DNA of 64,000 nucleotides from Selenomonas sp. WCT3 (lineage in GTDB: Bacteria > Bacillota > Negativicutes > Selenomonadales > Selenomonadaceae), in the NCBI GenBank assembly GCA_900100835.1, contig FNCM01000001.1:248001-312000 (forward strand), written 5' to 3'. Numbering within the stretch: the first letter of the stretch is position 1; each line of letters starts with the position of its first letter. Shown piece after piece: positions 29,401-37,083 of the stretch. A program made the translations under genes and the position numbers. Below the pieces are notes generated by a model, which saw only the letters and a list, made by a program, of their open reading frames with translations, searched no databases and was not told the DNA's origin.

Positions 29401-30197
29401 GCGTAAATTTCCTTGCGGTCTGCCAAATATTTCTCATAAGCCTTCGTGATAGCGGGAGAAAAGTAACCATCTTTAATATCGACCATATCGATTGCCGTCG
29501 TGAAAGTAGTATGACGGCAATGATCCGACCAATACGTATCGATAACGCGAAGTTCCGTAATCGTCGGCGCACGATGCTCCTCATCGCGGAAATACTGCTG
29601 GCAAAAGAGCAAGTCTTCCAGACTCATCGCAAAGCCCTTCTGCTCCCAAAACGCTTTGACCCCAGCTTCGTCCAATCCGTTGAAGTCTTCCAGCACTTCA
29701 ACATCAGCCGGTTCCTCATAGGTTACATTCAGCGACTCTGGTTTCGTAAGGCTTGCCTCACGGCTCTCCACAGCATTGATGCAGTAATCCTTGATTTTGT
29801 TGAAATCCTCACGACTCACGTCTCCTACAATGACGATAACCCGTGCGGTGGCAATCTGCGGGCGCTCTTTCTGCGTAACGAGCTGCACGCACTGCGCTGC
29901 CGAGTCTGCCGTCTGGTCATACTGTCCCGGCAGATATTCGACCGCAAAGACCCGCGAATTCGGGAAATGCGGCAATTTTTCCTCATATACCACATCCACC
30001 GGCGGCTCAGAAAAAACCACCGACTTGACCGCAGCGTACTCCTCATCACTCAAACCCTCGATATCATAGCGTTTGATGATGCGGACGGCCTTGAGTTCTT
30101 CCAATTGGAAGGTCTCCTTTAGGTCGCTGCAGAGCTGCTGGGCCGGGATGTCAAAGAATCCCTGTCGTTTCTCTACGAAAATTCTTCTTACAGTCAT
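26418..30197 (-). CDS. purL: Phosphoribosylformylglycinamidine synthase, large fused form
   Basis: Converts FGAR to FGAM with glutamine and ATP in purine synthesis. The 1259 residues are the single-chain form: an N-terminal PurS-like domain, two AIRS-type domains (FKNETHNHPTEIEPFGGAATCLGG and GGRTGRDGCGGATGSS visible), and a C-terminal class-I glutaminase with FPGTNCEYDSARAW and the nucleophile Cys in MLGICNGFQALI. It is a lone purine gene here. GGAGG lies about 12 bases before ATG. Confidence 0.96.
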   Translation of the reverse strand: MTVRRIFVEKRQGFFDIPAQQLCSDLKETFQLEELKAVRIIKRYDIEGLSDEEYAAVKSVVFSEPPVDVVYEEKLPHFPNSRVFAVEYLPGQYDQTADSAAQCVQLVTQKERPQIATARVIVIVGDVSREDFNKIKDYCINAVESREASLTKPESLNVTYEEPADVEVLEDFNGLDEAGVKAFWEQKGFAMSLEDLLFCQQYFRDEEHRAPTITELRVIDTYWSDHCRHTTFTTAIDMVDIKDGYFSPAITKAYEKYLADRKEIYADKPRDVTLMDIAVIGMKALRKQGKLADLDKSEEINACSIVVTADIDGKEEEWLVMFKNETHNHPTEIEPFGGAATCLGGAIRDPLSGRSYVYQAMRVTGAADPRRPLKDTMAGKLPQKKITLGAAAGYSAYGNQIGLATGQVREVYHEGYMAKRMEIGAVIAAAPKVNVVRERPAAGDFIVLVGGRTGRDGCGGATGSSKEHTEESLTSCGAEVQKGNPPTERKIQRLFRNPEVSRMIKRCNDFGAGGVAVAIGELADGLIIDLDAVKKKYAGLDGTELAISESQERMAVVIDPKDLDAFVKFADAENLEATKVADVTEEPRLIMQWRGKPIVQMNREFLDTNGVRQHVTAVIDMPDAGKRYLREIPETVKKCGGDVEKAWLENLRDLNVCSQKGLAERFDSTIGGNTVLMPFGGKKQLTPAEGMVAKLPVLGAETNTATAMTFGLNPAFTEWSPFHGALYAVVEAAAKMVALGGRADKIRLTFQEYFESLGKEPEKWGKPFAALIGALWAQHELEIPAIGGKDSMSGTFEDIHVPPTLAAFAVDVMKADVAISPEFKYAGNKVYLVPAPKDDQDLPLFGKMRHNWAKISEMTAGHKVFSAQSIGVGGIAAAVTKMSLGNGIGFKFTNFIAKEDLFKPDYGSILLEVADNTDVETMLAGTGYRELGETTAGPSIVCGDTVVMIADAEEAFTAPLEKIFPTQVKVRSKDKATYIPYNKGNVIKAQHSIVRPKVFIPVFPGTNCEYDSARAWQRAGAETETLIVRNLTPQAVEETVEAIVKGIQNAQMIMLPGGFSGGDEPDGSGKFIAAMFRNPRIKEEVMNLLNKRDGLMLGICNGFQALIKLGLVPYGDIRDLSESSPTLTHNNIGRHASCMVQTKVVSNLSPWFNNVKVGDTHTIAISHGEGRFVADQEIIAKLRVRGQIATQYVDAAGNPSLSIPFNPNGSVNAIEGITSPDGRVLGKMGHSERIGENVACNVPGCKDQQLFEAGVAYYK

Positions 30198-30253
30198 GAG
30201 TGTTCTTTTCCTCCAATAGAATTAGAAATAATGAAACCATAAAGCTTTATATA

Positions 30254-30297
30254 GATAAAATAGGCATAGCAACCCCCGAAAGGCCTGCTATGCCTAT
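30254..30297 (-). terminator. Terminator of yhcH
   Basis: 12-bp stem ATAGGCATAGCA/TGCTATGCCTAT with a TTTTATC tail on the minus strand, just after the YhcH-family gene and before purL. Confidence 0.85.
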
Positions 30298-30301
30298 TGC
30301 A

Positions 30302-30775
30302 TCACAAACAATCCACCGAAATTTTAACCACCACTTTGGTTACAGGGCCCGGCTCGCCCTCTACTGCCCCCTGCGGACGATGTACATCTTCCGGATAAAG
30401 CACAGCAAAACGCCCCGGCGTCAGCACGATATTGCTGTCCGGTATCAACTCTTCATAAAAGGTTATGTCCTTTTCCGCATCGTAAGGCTCCGCCACTTTA
30501 AGATCCGGGCTGAACGGACACCATCCCATGTATTCCTCGCCCTCAACGACAAACTGGATATCCACATACTTCTTATGGGTCTCCGGACGACATTTCTCAA
30601 GGACACGGGTCGTATACCGCTGCAGATTCGCCACGCATTTATCGCCATCAATCGGATAGCGTCCATCTTCTAATTTCGTGAAGTCATGGCTCCGCAGATA
30701 CTCCAACGCCTTCTGTACAATCTCCGGGTAGTCTGCGTGACCGTTATCCAACGAATCAATGCTGCCGATAAACAT
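30302..30775 (-). CDS. YhcH/YjgK/YiaL (DUF386) family protein
   Basis: 157-residue cupin-like barrel of the YhcH/EbgC family, with the typical start MFIGSID and the stretches KKYVDIQFVVEGEEYMGW and FAVLYPEDVHRPQ (metal-ligand His and Glu). Members accompany sialic acid, glycan or beta-galactoside operons and may act as sugar anomerases or lyases. No such genes adjoin it. It has its own promoter, operator-like palindrome and terminator. Confidence 0.85.
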   Translation of the reverse strand: MFIGSIDSLDNGHADYPEIVQKALEYLRSHDFTKLEDGRYPIDGDKCVANLQRYTTRVLEKCRPETHKKYVDIQFVVEGEEYMGWCPFSPDLKVAEPYDAEKDITFYEELIPDSNIVLTPGRFAVLYPEDVHRPQGAVEGEPGPVTKVVVKISVDCL

Positions 30776-30814
30776 GCAATAACCTTCTTCCTTATTTCTG
30801 CTTCTTTCTCCTGA

Positions 30815-30873
30815 AAATACTATTCGTGTTAGTATTTCATTATCATTTTACCTAAAACAACTGCGTATTGCAA
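30815..30873 (-). promoter_or_regulatory. Promoter and operator-like palindrome of yhcH
   Basis: TTGCAA (30868-30873), 17-bp spacer, TAAAAT (30845-30850) on the minus strand. An inverted repeat AAATACTA-N7-TAGTATTT (30815-30837) lies at the expected transcription start, a good place for a repressor. Confidence 0.7.
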
Positions 30874-30976
30874 GAACACACCGCCATCTTTATCAAAAAG
30901 ACAACAATTTTTCAACAAAGGGACATATGAGCTGTTTATCTTCGTCATCTGTCTATCACAAACAGACAGTGGCTAA

Positions 30977-31013
30977 TTTTGACTTGTCAAAAACTGTTTC
31001 ACTGTGATATGAT
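30977..31013 (+). promoter_or_regulatory. Promoter of the T-box/lrp transcript with palindrome over -35
   Basis: TTGTCA (30984-30989), 18-bp spacer, TATGAT (31008-31013) with an extended TG. The -35 box is the right half of the palindrome TTTTGACTTGTCAAAA (30977-30992), the same box type as at 15549-15593 and 26360-26396. The stretch 30874-30976 holds nothing I recognise. Confidence 0.7.
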
Positions 31014-31019
31014 TAGCTT

Positions 31020-31252
31020 ATATGGTTAGAGGCAATGACTGAATAAGTATCTGAATTCTTTCCTTTCAGAGAGACGATGGCCGGTGCGAATCGTCAGACA
31101 GAACCAGAGAAAGCTGCTCACGAGCCTGCAGAGCCGAATAAGTTCTGCCGTTTGCCGCGTTAAGGCCTCGAGTGGATTCACAGCGTGAATCCGATTAAGG
31201 TGGTACCACGGGAATAAGCCCTCGTCCTTTTACAGGATGAGGGCTTTTGTTG
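31020..31252 (+). promoter_or_regulatory. T-box leader upstream of lrp and aminotransferase
   Basis: The T-box core AAGGTGGTACCACGG is at 31197-31211, followed by a 12-bp terminator stem AAGCCCTCGTCC/GGATGAGGGCTT (31216-31246) and a T-run. Stem I has the GGTGCGA distal loop. By alignment with the glyQ leader in this window (GAAA-GGC), the specifier reads GAAA-GCT at 31113-31115, i.e. alanine. The T-box is clear; the amino acid is tentative. Confidence 0.85.
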
Positions 31253-31278
31253 TAGCGAACAATAAAGGAGGAATATTC

Positions 31279-31758
31279 ATGCGCGAACTCTTGGAGCTTC
31301 TCGAACACGACGCCCGCCGTCCAGTAGGCGAACTTGCCTCCATGCTCAATCGCAGTGAGTATGAAGTCGAAAAAAACATCAAGGACCTGGAAAAGAACAA
31401 AATCATTCTGTCCTACAATACACTGATTAATTGGGAAAAATTTGGTGACGACACGGTCACTGCCATGATTGAAATCAATCTGACGCCACAGCGCGAAGTC
31501 GGTTTTGATGCCATTGCCGAACGCATCTACCGCTTTGACGAAGTCCGTACCGTCTATCTCATGAGCGGCAGCTTTGACCTGATGGTCATCATCGAGGGCA
31601 AATCCTTGAAAGAAGTAGCAAACTTCGTTGCCAAACGCCTCTCCACCATCGAAGGCGTCACCCAGACCCGCAGCCACTTCATGTTGAAACCCTACAAAAA
31701 AGACGGCACAATTATCGACGATGAAGAACGTGACCGCAGACTGGTGGTGAGCCCATGA
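31279..31758 (+). CDS. Lrp/AsnC-family transcriptional regulator
   Basis: 159 residues from ATG 31279 (AAAGGAGG upstream). The N-terminal winged helix (LLELLEHDARRPVGELASML) is followed by a RAM ligand-binding domain with VYLMSGSFDLMVIIEGKSLKE and KPYKKDGT. These regulators sense amino acids. It lies under a T-box and overlaps the aminotransferase by 4 bases, so the two products answer to the same amino-acid signal. Confidence 0.9.
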   Translation: MRELLELLEHDARRPVGELASMLNRSEYEVEKNIKDLEKNKIILSYNTLINWEKFGDDTVTAMIEINLTPQREVGFDAIAERIYRFDEVRTVYLMSGSFDLMVIIEGKSLKEVANFVAKRLSTIEGVTQTRSHFMLKPYKKDGTIIDDEERDRRLVVSP

Positions 31759-32942
31759 TTGAAACGAGAAAAGACTGGGCCAGCCGCCTCTCACCGGGCG
31801 TAAACGCCATTGCCCCCTCGGGCATCCGCAAATTCTTTGACATTGCCGCCCAGATGGACGATGTCATCTCCCTGGGTGTTGGCGAACCAGACTTCGTCAC
31901 CCCTTGGTCTATCCGCGAAAGCTGCGTCTATGGATTAGAGCAGGGCTATACCTCCTACACAGCCAATCGCGGCTTGCCGGAACTGCGGGAAGAAATCTGC
32001 AGCCACTATCAGAAAAACTACAACGTAACCTACGACGCCGCCACCGATGTGCTGGTGACGGTAGGTGTCAGCGAAGCTCTTGACATTGCCATGCGTGCCA
32101 TTCTGGCCCCGGGCGATGAAGTTCTGATTCCAGAGCCATGCTACGTTTCCTACCAGGCCTGCACCACGCTGGCCGGCGGTGTCCCGGTAGCGGTTCCCGC
32201 AAAGATTGAAAACGAATTTCGCATTACACCGGCAGAACTGGAGGAGCACGTCACCGACCGCACCAAAGTCCTGTTGATTGGCTATCCCAACAATCCCACG
32301 GGTGCCATCATGACCCGCAAAGACCTCTTGGCCATTGCCGACTTCGCTGAAAAACACGACCTTATCGTCATTTCCGACGAAATCTACGGCGATCTCACCT
32401 ATGGCAGCGAGGAACATGTCTGCTTCTCCTCCCTGCCCCGTATGCAGGAGCGGACCATTCTCTTAAATGGCTTCTCCAAGGCCTATGCCATGACCGGCTG
32501 GCGCATCGGCTACGCCTTAGCCAATCCCACGCTCACCGCTGCCATGACGAAGATCCACCAGTACACGATGCTTTGCGCACCAATCACCGCGCAAATTGCC
32601 GCCGTCGAAGCGCTTCGTCACGGGGAAAAATACATGAAAAAAATGGTTGCCGAATACGACCGGCGCCGCCGTCTAATCTATGATGGCCTGACCAAAATGG
32701 GGCTCGAATGCTTCGAGCCGAAAGGCGCCTTCTACATTTTCCCCAACATCAGCTCCACGGGCTACACTTCCAACGAGTTTGCGGAAGAATTGCTAAAAGC
32801 CGAACACGTTGCCCTCGTCCCAGGCAGTGCCTTTGGCACCTGCGGAGAAGGTCATGTACGCTGTTCCTATGCTACTTCGATTGATAAAATTTCCGAAGCA
32901 TTGAACCGTATCGAGAACTTCTTGAAAAATCACAAAAAGTAA
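31755..32942 (+). CDS. PLP-dependent class I/II aminotransferase (PatA/AlaT-like)
   Basis: 395 residues of fold-type I. The pyridoxal lysine is in GFSKAYAMTGWRIGY, with YPNNPTGA and ISDEIYGDL before it and the carboxylate-binding Arg in VRCSYATS. The closest relatives I recall are PatA/AraT-type and alanine-type transaminases. A tentative alanine specifier in the T-box would favour alanine or a related substrate, but specificity cannot be read from motifs. Its start overlaps the lrp stop (ATGA). Confidence 0.9.
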   Translation: MIETRKDWASRLSPGVNAIAPSGIRKFFDIAAQMDDVISLGVGEPDFVTPWSIRESCVYGLEQGYTSYTANRGLPELREEICSHYQKNYNVTYDAATDVLVTVGVSEALDIAMRAILAPGDEVLIPEPCYVSYQACTTLAGGVPVAVPAKIENEFRITPAELEEHVTDRTKVLLIGYPNNPTGAIMTRKDLLAIADFAEKHDLIVISDEIYGDLTYGSEEHVCFSSLPRMQERTILLNGFSKAYAMTGWRIGYALANPTLTAAMTKIHQYTMLCAPITAQIAAVEALRHGEKYMKKMVAEYDRRRRLIYDGLTKMGLECFEPKGAFYIFPNISSTGYTSNEFAEELLKAEHVALVPGSAFGTCGEGHVRCSYATSIDKISEALNRIENFLKNHKK

Positions 32943-32943
32943 A

Positions 32944-32997
32944 TAAAAAACGACAACGAGGTATTGCCAAAATTCTTGGCAATACCTCGTTGTCGTT
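32944..32997 (-). terminator. Long-stem terminator between convergent genes
   Basis: A 22-bp perfect stem with a 5-nt loop (32949-32970 / 32976-32997) and a TTTTTT tail on the minus strand ends comFB; it probably also stops the aminotransferase transcript from the other side. Confidence 0.85.
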
Positions 32998-33005
32998 GAG
33001 CACAA

Positions 33006-33281
33006 TCATTCCTCTTCGGCATGTCGCGGATTTTTATGCACAACCTCGATAGCTTGGGCAATGGCCTGTATGACTTCCACCTCATACTGAACGCTCATTT
33101 CATCCAGTCGCGTATAAACATCGCCTTTACGCGAGGAAATATAACGCGGCTTCAGATGATTCAACGCCAAGGTGGCAATATCCCGCTTACACAGATCGCA
33201 CGTGCAGCAAAATGGATACTGCGCCATAACATCATCCAGTTTCTCGAGGACCAAATCTTCCATATAATTTTTAAGTTCCAT
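33006..33281 (-). CDS. Late competence protein ComFB-like
   Basis: 91-residue ComFB-family protein. MELKNYMEDLVLEKLDDVM is followed by the cysteine signature CCTCDLCKRDIATLALN and KPRYISSRKGDVY. The cysteines probably bind zinc. ComFB proteins occur in competence operons or as stand-alone genes; some cyanobacterial members bind cyclic di-nucleotides. comFA and comFC are not adjacent. Monocistronic between its terminator and the tRNA-Arg promoter. Confidence 0.87.
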   Translation of the reverse strand: MELKNYMEDLVLEKLDDVMAQYPFCCTCDLCKRDIATLALNHLKPRYISSRKGDVYTRLDEMSVQYEVEVIQAIAQAIEVVHKNPRHAEEE

Positions 33282-33364
33282 CTTAACCCCCTCCTAGCAC
33301 ATTCTAAAGTAATTATATCATGTTTTGTCTCATTTCCCTAATATTTCAACAAATCTTTCTCCGT

Positions 33365-33393
33365 TTGACATTAAATTGCAACAATGATATAAT
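33365..33393 (+). promoter_or_regulatory. Consensus promoter of tRNA-Arg
   Basis: TTGACA (33365-33370), 17-bp spacer, TATAAT (33388-33393) with extended TG. Confidence 0.92.
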
Positions 33394-33418
33394 AACTACT
33401 GTTGTTAAACACAACGTC

Positions 33419-33493
33419 GCGCTCGTAGTCCAGTGGATAGGACGTTGGCCTCCGGAGCCGAAGGCGGCAGTTCGACTCTGCCCGAGCGCACCA
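33419..33493 (+). tRNA. tRNA-Arg (anticodon CCG), CCA encoded
   Basis: 75-nt cloverleaf. Acceptor GCGCTCG/CGAGCGC, discriminator A and encoded CCA. The anticodon arm TTGGC-CTCCGGA-GCCGA gives anticodon CCG, and the T arm has GTTCGACTC. Confidence 0.96.
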
Positions 33494-33504
33494 TTTTGAA
33501 TGTT

Positions 33505-33546
33505 AAAAGCCATCCTTGATTTTATCATTAAGGATGGCTTTTTTGT
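33505..33546 (+). terminator. Terminator of tRNA-Arg
   Basis: 13-bp stem AAAAGCCATCCTT/AAGGATGGCTTTT followed by a T-run. It also faces the end of the small minus-strand gene at 33557. Confidence 0.9.
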
Positions 33547-33556
33547 TTGTTTTCTA

Positions 33557-33760
33557 TCAGTCTTTGATAAGTTCGAGAATCTCTTTCGCCGAAAGATTGT
33601 TGGCCTGCATGTATTCCAGCAGTTCTGCGTACTCTACTTTTGCCTGTTTCTCTTTGACCGTTTCCAACTCAGCTTTAAGCGCCTTGATTTCGCGCTGCTT
33701 CTTCTCAATCTTTTCCGAAACCTGTTTCATCTTTACTTCGTAATTGACTGTTCTTGCCAT
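33557..33760 (-). CDS. Small coiled-coil protein, unknown
   Basis: 67 residues, strongly helical and charged: residues 8-45 (EVKMKQVSEKIEKKQREIKALKAE and on) form a coiled coil, and the end NNLSAKEILELIKD looks like a short helix-turn-helix or capping segment. The layout faintly resembles the oligomerisation half of H-NS-like proteins, but no DNA-binding motif can be named. Ribosome-binding sequence GAGGATG upstream. Function unknown. Confidence 0.7.
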   Translation of the reverse strand: MARTVNYEVKMKQVSEKIEKKQREIKALKAELETVKEKQAKVEYAELLEYMQANNLSAKEILELIKD

Positions 33761-33873
33761 TTTCTACATCCTCCACATCTGAGTTATTTATGATAATTAT
33801 TCATAAATGCTATTATATAAAAATACTACACCGTTTGTCTACTTTCTCCTGCCACTTTTATGGAAACAACGAC

Positions 33874-33929
33874 AAAAGGAGTTGCGAAAAAGCATGTGGA
33901 AGAACCACACACTCTTTCTGCAACTCCTT
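33874..33929 (-). terminator. Terminator of the tpsB-tpsA operon
   Basis: Outer stem AAGGAGTTGC/GCAACTCCTT enclosing an inner GTGG/CCAC hairpin, followed by TTTTGTCG on the minus strand. Confidence 0.78.
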
Positions 33930-33965
33930 CTTGATCTAAGTTTTGCTAGTTAACGCATCGTTTCC

Positions 33966-35417
33966 TCAAGCCGTAAAGGATACGTTATCCGCCACTTCGA
34001 GTCCATTTGCATTTGCCGGAGCATTGGACGTGCTCTCGATGGCAGCAGCCTGGCCTCTGACATCTTTATCCTCTGCATCGACCGATTCTGCCGGAGCAGC
34101 CTCCTGGTCTACAGCAGCGACTACCATATCATTTTCTTCCTCAATGGTTGCCGCCATCTGTTCTTTCGTCTCCTGCGTTACCGAAGCCGGCAAAGTATTC
34201 AACCCTTTATTTACCGCCTCATTATGACTCAACGGTTTGGTGTTCGGATCAACGCCTGGATCATCCGACGGGTCCGTTCCCGGTTTATCACCTGGATCAT
34301 CATTCGGTAAATCCGCCCCCGTTACCGTAAAGCCGCTGATATCAACGCCTTCGGCTGCCTCAATCGGCGAAGAGGATTTCTTGGTCGCAGCATCAAATAC
34401 CGTTCCGCTGGCTGCCGTGATTTTCGGGCTGTTGAGATTGATGCTTCCCGAACCAGCTGCAAATTTCCCACCGTTTATTGCAATGCTGTCCGTTCCATTT
34501 ACCGTTATCGTGTTGGCATCATTATATAAATTGAAATTCATGCCTACCGTATATTCCGTTGTTTTGGTCGGCACATTGAACGTCACATTTTTGCCCGAAA
34601 ACGTTGCTTCAATAGGACCTTTTGCGCCATGACCAGCCACATCCCCCTTCTGGTCGATCCAAGCCGTATCGAAATAACCATTAAAGGTAATATTATTCTC
34701 CGCATGGAAGGTTACCGTTGAACGATCCCAAGTTTTGTCGTAGGGCACATTTACCTTATTGGTATCATCCCACCACGAGGAATTGCTGTCCTCCGTATTG
34801 ATTTTGAAGGACACTCCGTCAGCTACTTCCAGATTGACGCTATTGGTCGTAAAGTTGCCATATACATCGATGACGTTCGGCGTGGAAATCTTGATATCGC
34901 CTTTGGCTTTTGCAGACTCACTAAAGGACAAACTTTTCCATTCCGCATCCGTAGCATTCACCGTGGAAAGGGTCAGATTCGTGGCTGTCAAATTCGCCGT
35001 ATCCGTCACATTGATGCCACTGGTGTTTACCACATAAACCTGATAAAGGCCCGTGGTTGCCAGGGTGCCGGCAATGGTTGACATTTTCCCACTGTTGACG
35101 ATATTGATGAAGGGCACGCCCTGGCCATTTAAAACCAAATTCTCGCCAGTTGCGATATCAAAGGAATCCCATTTAATAACCAGCGCTTTATCATTGGGGT
35201 CATAGACCTTCTGGGCCTGGAATTCATCCCCGGAAACAGCGTCAAACTTCCCACTGCTATTGTCGAGGTAACGGTTCGAGCCATTGACCCAAACGCCGCC
35301 ATTTAAGACTTCACCGCCCTGGGGCATTGCCTGCACCAGCGGAGCACTCAGGGAAAACATCAGGCCACTGGCCACGGCAAAACGAAGAATCTTTTTCGAG
35401 AAGGTTGTCTTTTTCAT
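33966..35417 (-). CDS. TpsA-type secreted exoprotein (filamentous haemagglutinin domain), short
   Basis: 483 residues. A signal peptide (cleavage near residue 30, PLVQA-MP) leads into the TPS secretion domain: GGEVLNGGVWV, VIKWDSFDIATGENLVLNG, INIVNSGKMSTIAGTLATTGLYQVYVVNTSGI. A beta-helix-like region rich in N, T and S follows to about residue 375. A DP-rich linker (DDPGDKPGTDPSDDPG) and an acidic alanine-rich tail end the protein. It would be exported through the adjacent TpsB. It is much shorter than classical haemagglutinins, and the usual NPNG turn is replaced by VNTSG. Possible adhesin or surface protein; ligand unknown. Confidence 0.85.
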   Translation of the reverse strand: MKKTTFSKKILRFAVASGLMFSLSAPLVQAMPQGGEVLNGGVWVNGSNRYLDNSSGKFDAVSGDEFQAQKVYDPNDKALVIKWDSFDIATGENLVLNGQGVPFINIVNSGKMSTIAGTLATTGLYQVYVVNTSGINVTDTANLTATNLTLSTVNATDAEWKSLSFSESAKAKGDIKISTPNVIDVYGNFTTNSVNLEVADGVSFKINTEDSNSSWWDDTNKVNVPYDKTWDRSTVTFHAENNITFNGYFDTAWIDQKGDVAGHGAKGPIEATFSGKNVTFNVPTKTTEYTVGMNFNLYNDANTITVNGTDSIAINGGKFAAGSGSINLNSPKITAASGTVFDAATKKSSSPIEAAEGVDISGFTVTGADLPNDDPGDKPGTDPSDDPGVDPNTKPLSHNEAVNKGLNTLPASVTQETKEQMAATIEEENDMVVAAVDQEAAPAESVDAEDKDVRGQAAAIESTSNAPANANGLEVADNVSFTA

Positions 35418-35435
35418 CTTACTTCCGCTCCTTAC

Positions 35436-36869
35436 TTAGAAACTCAATCCAGCCCAGAAATTCCAACGGCGATGACCGGCCGGGTCATGTTCGACATTAT
35501 CCGGTTCATGCAGAACCCAGGCATAATCCGTGGCCAGGGAGAAATTCGCCGTATTATAACGAAGGCCAAGACCCGTCGAGGCCAGATTCGTGGTCATATT
35601 GCCATGATGATTTTTGATGCGGGCACCATCGACGAAGGCAACACCGCGCAGACCGCTCTTCTCCGGCGTGTAGAATTCCACGCTTCCCGATACGCCATTA
35701 TCCGCCGTGCGGATATTTTCATCAAAGCCGCGGACGCTGTCCATACCGCCTACGCCGAACTTCTCACAGCTGATGAGGTTCTTGTTTGCCAACTGGCCAG
35801 CGGCCCGAGTGCTGAGCAACCAGGAATTCTTTTCCTTACTTAGACGTTTCAGATAGTTGGCATTCCCATGGAAAATCAGGTATTTCGTATCGGCATCGGC
35901 GGTCATGGCCCTAAAATCCGTCTTATTGCCGGCCACATTTCCCTGTAGTCCCAGGCGATAACCGAAATTATGAGATGCGCCCCGGTCACGATGATAGAAA
36001 GCCACCGTTGCATCTTCATGGTGGAGGTCATAATTGATTTTCGCACCGCCACCACCAGGAAGGGCAAGCTCTAATCCATTATCCGTCTGATGATAGTTCA
36101 GTCCGAAATCCAGGAAGTCGCGCTCACGCTGGCTGTGCTTAAAATAATGCTGATAGGAAACGCCGGCACGAGTACTCTTACCTGTAGCGGACAAGTCAAA
36201 GAGCGGCGTCGTGGAAAGATTCGTAAGCTTCGAATCCGAATGGCTGGCGGAGAAGGTCAGCGTATCGCCGGAGCTTGGCAAATTCCAACGATAGGAAACG
36301 GCTCCCTGTCTGACATTGCTGTCTTTATCCAAGGAAGTGGTGCTGACAAATGCTGCGCCCAATGTATCCCCGCGACCCGTGAGGTTGCGGTTGACATAGG
36401 TCGTCGTACCACGCCAGTTTCCACTGTACTTGTTGCCGTTATTGGCAAACTGAACGCCATAGACGACTTTCTTCCCCGTTACGGCACTTACTACCGCCCG
36501 GTAACCATCGCCATCCGGCTGGAAGTTGACATGCAGTTTGATGGCGCCGTCATCGTTATACAGGGCAATAGTCCGGCTGAGTTCCTGTACGTTTACCTTG
36601 TCCCCTTTGAGCTGTGGTACCAACAGGAGGATTTTGTCTTTATCGTAAGCCGAGCCATCCGCAACATCGACTCCGGTAAGTTTTACCGTACTATGGGCCA
36701 GGCGCTGTGCCTTTTCCGAAAGCGACTCCTGAACCGGTGACTCCATCTGTTTTTCCAAAGCTTCTTCTGCCGTAGTTTTGGCAGCCTCCGTCGACGGCAT
36801 GTAACCAGCCGAAAGACCAAGCAAAACCGTCAGTGCGAGAGCTGTAGTTCTTTCTCTCTTCAGTTTCAT
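35436..36869 (-). CDS. TpsB-type outer-membrane transporter (ShlB/FhaC/HecB family)
   Basis: 477 residues from ATG 36869 (AGGGGGAGA upstream), with a signal peptide of about 29 residues. One POTRA-like domain (LTGVDVADGSAYDKDKILLLVP to KKVVYGVQFANNG) is followed by a 16-strand barrel. The L6 loop motif VRGF is present (GGMDSVRGFDEN) and the last residue is Phe, as expected for BAM insertion. Standard TpsB proteins carry two POTRA domains, so the periplasmic part looks short. It precedes tpsA by 18 bases in one operon. Confidence 0.88.
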   Translation of the reverse strand: MKLKRERTTALALTVLLGLSAGYMPSTEAAKTTAEEALEKQMESPVQESLSEKAQRLAHSTVKLTGVDVADGSAYDKDKILLLVPQLKGDKVNVQELSRTIALYNDDGAIKLHVNFQPDGDGYRAVVSAVTGKKVVYGVQFANNGNKYSGNWRGTTTYVNRNLTGRGDTLGAAFVSTTSLDKDSNVRQGAVSYRWNLPSSGDTLTFSASHSDSKLTNLSTTPLFDLSATGKSTRAGVSYQHYFKHSQRERDFLDFGLNYHQTDNGLELALPGGGGAKINYDLHHEDATVAFYHRDRGASHNFGYRLGLQGNVAGNKTDFRAMTADADTKYLIFHGNANYLKRLSKEKNSWLLSTRAAGQLANKNLISCEKFGVGGMDSVRGFDENIRTADNGVSGSVEFYTPEKSGLRGVAFVDGARIKNHHGNMTTNLASTGLGLRYNTANFSLATDYAWVLHEPDNVEHDPAGHRRWNFWAGLSF

Positions 36870-36900
36870 CGTTCTTCTCCCCCTGTTTCTCTCTTTTGGT

Positions 36901-36929
36901 ATTATAATGTATTCTTTAATTCGTTTTAA
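36901..36929 (-). promoter_or_regulatory. Promoter of tpsB-tpsA
   Basis: TTAAAA (36924-36929), 17-bp spacer, TATAAT (36901-36906) on the minus strand, 32 bases before the tpsB start. Confidence 0.65.
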
Positions 36930-37083
36930 GCTTACCACTAACAAATAATATTAAACAATCGATACCCGATGAACTGAAACGACGTTACATAAAAAACGCC
37001 TCGCCTGCCAGCAAAAAACCCCGCCCTTGAAACACTGTTTCAAAAGGATCAATTCCTTATCGAAACAAACAATCAAAAATAAA

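Noticed and set aside
27798..30122. A 774-codon open frame on the plus strand
   Set aside because: It lies wholly antisense to purL, whose motifs are unambiguous; no ribosome-binding site, and the composition is that of a reverse-strand shadow.
30836..30855. Fur-box-like AT-rich sequence near yhcH
   Set aside because: Only a partial match to GATAATGATAATCATTATC, and it is better explained by the -10 box plus the AAATACTA palindrome.
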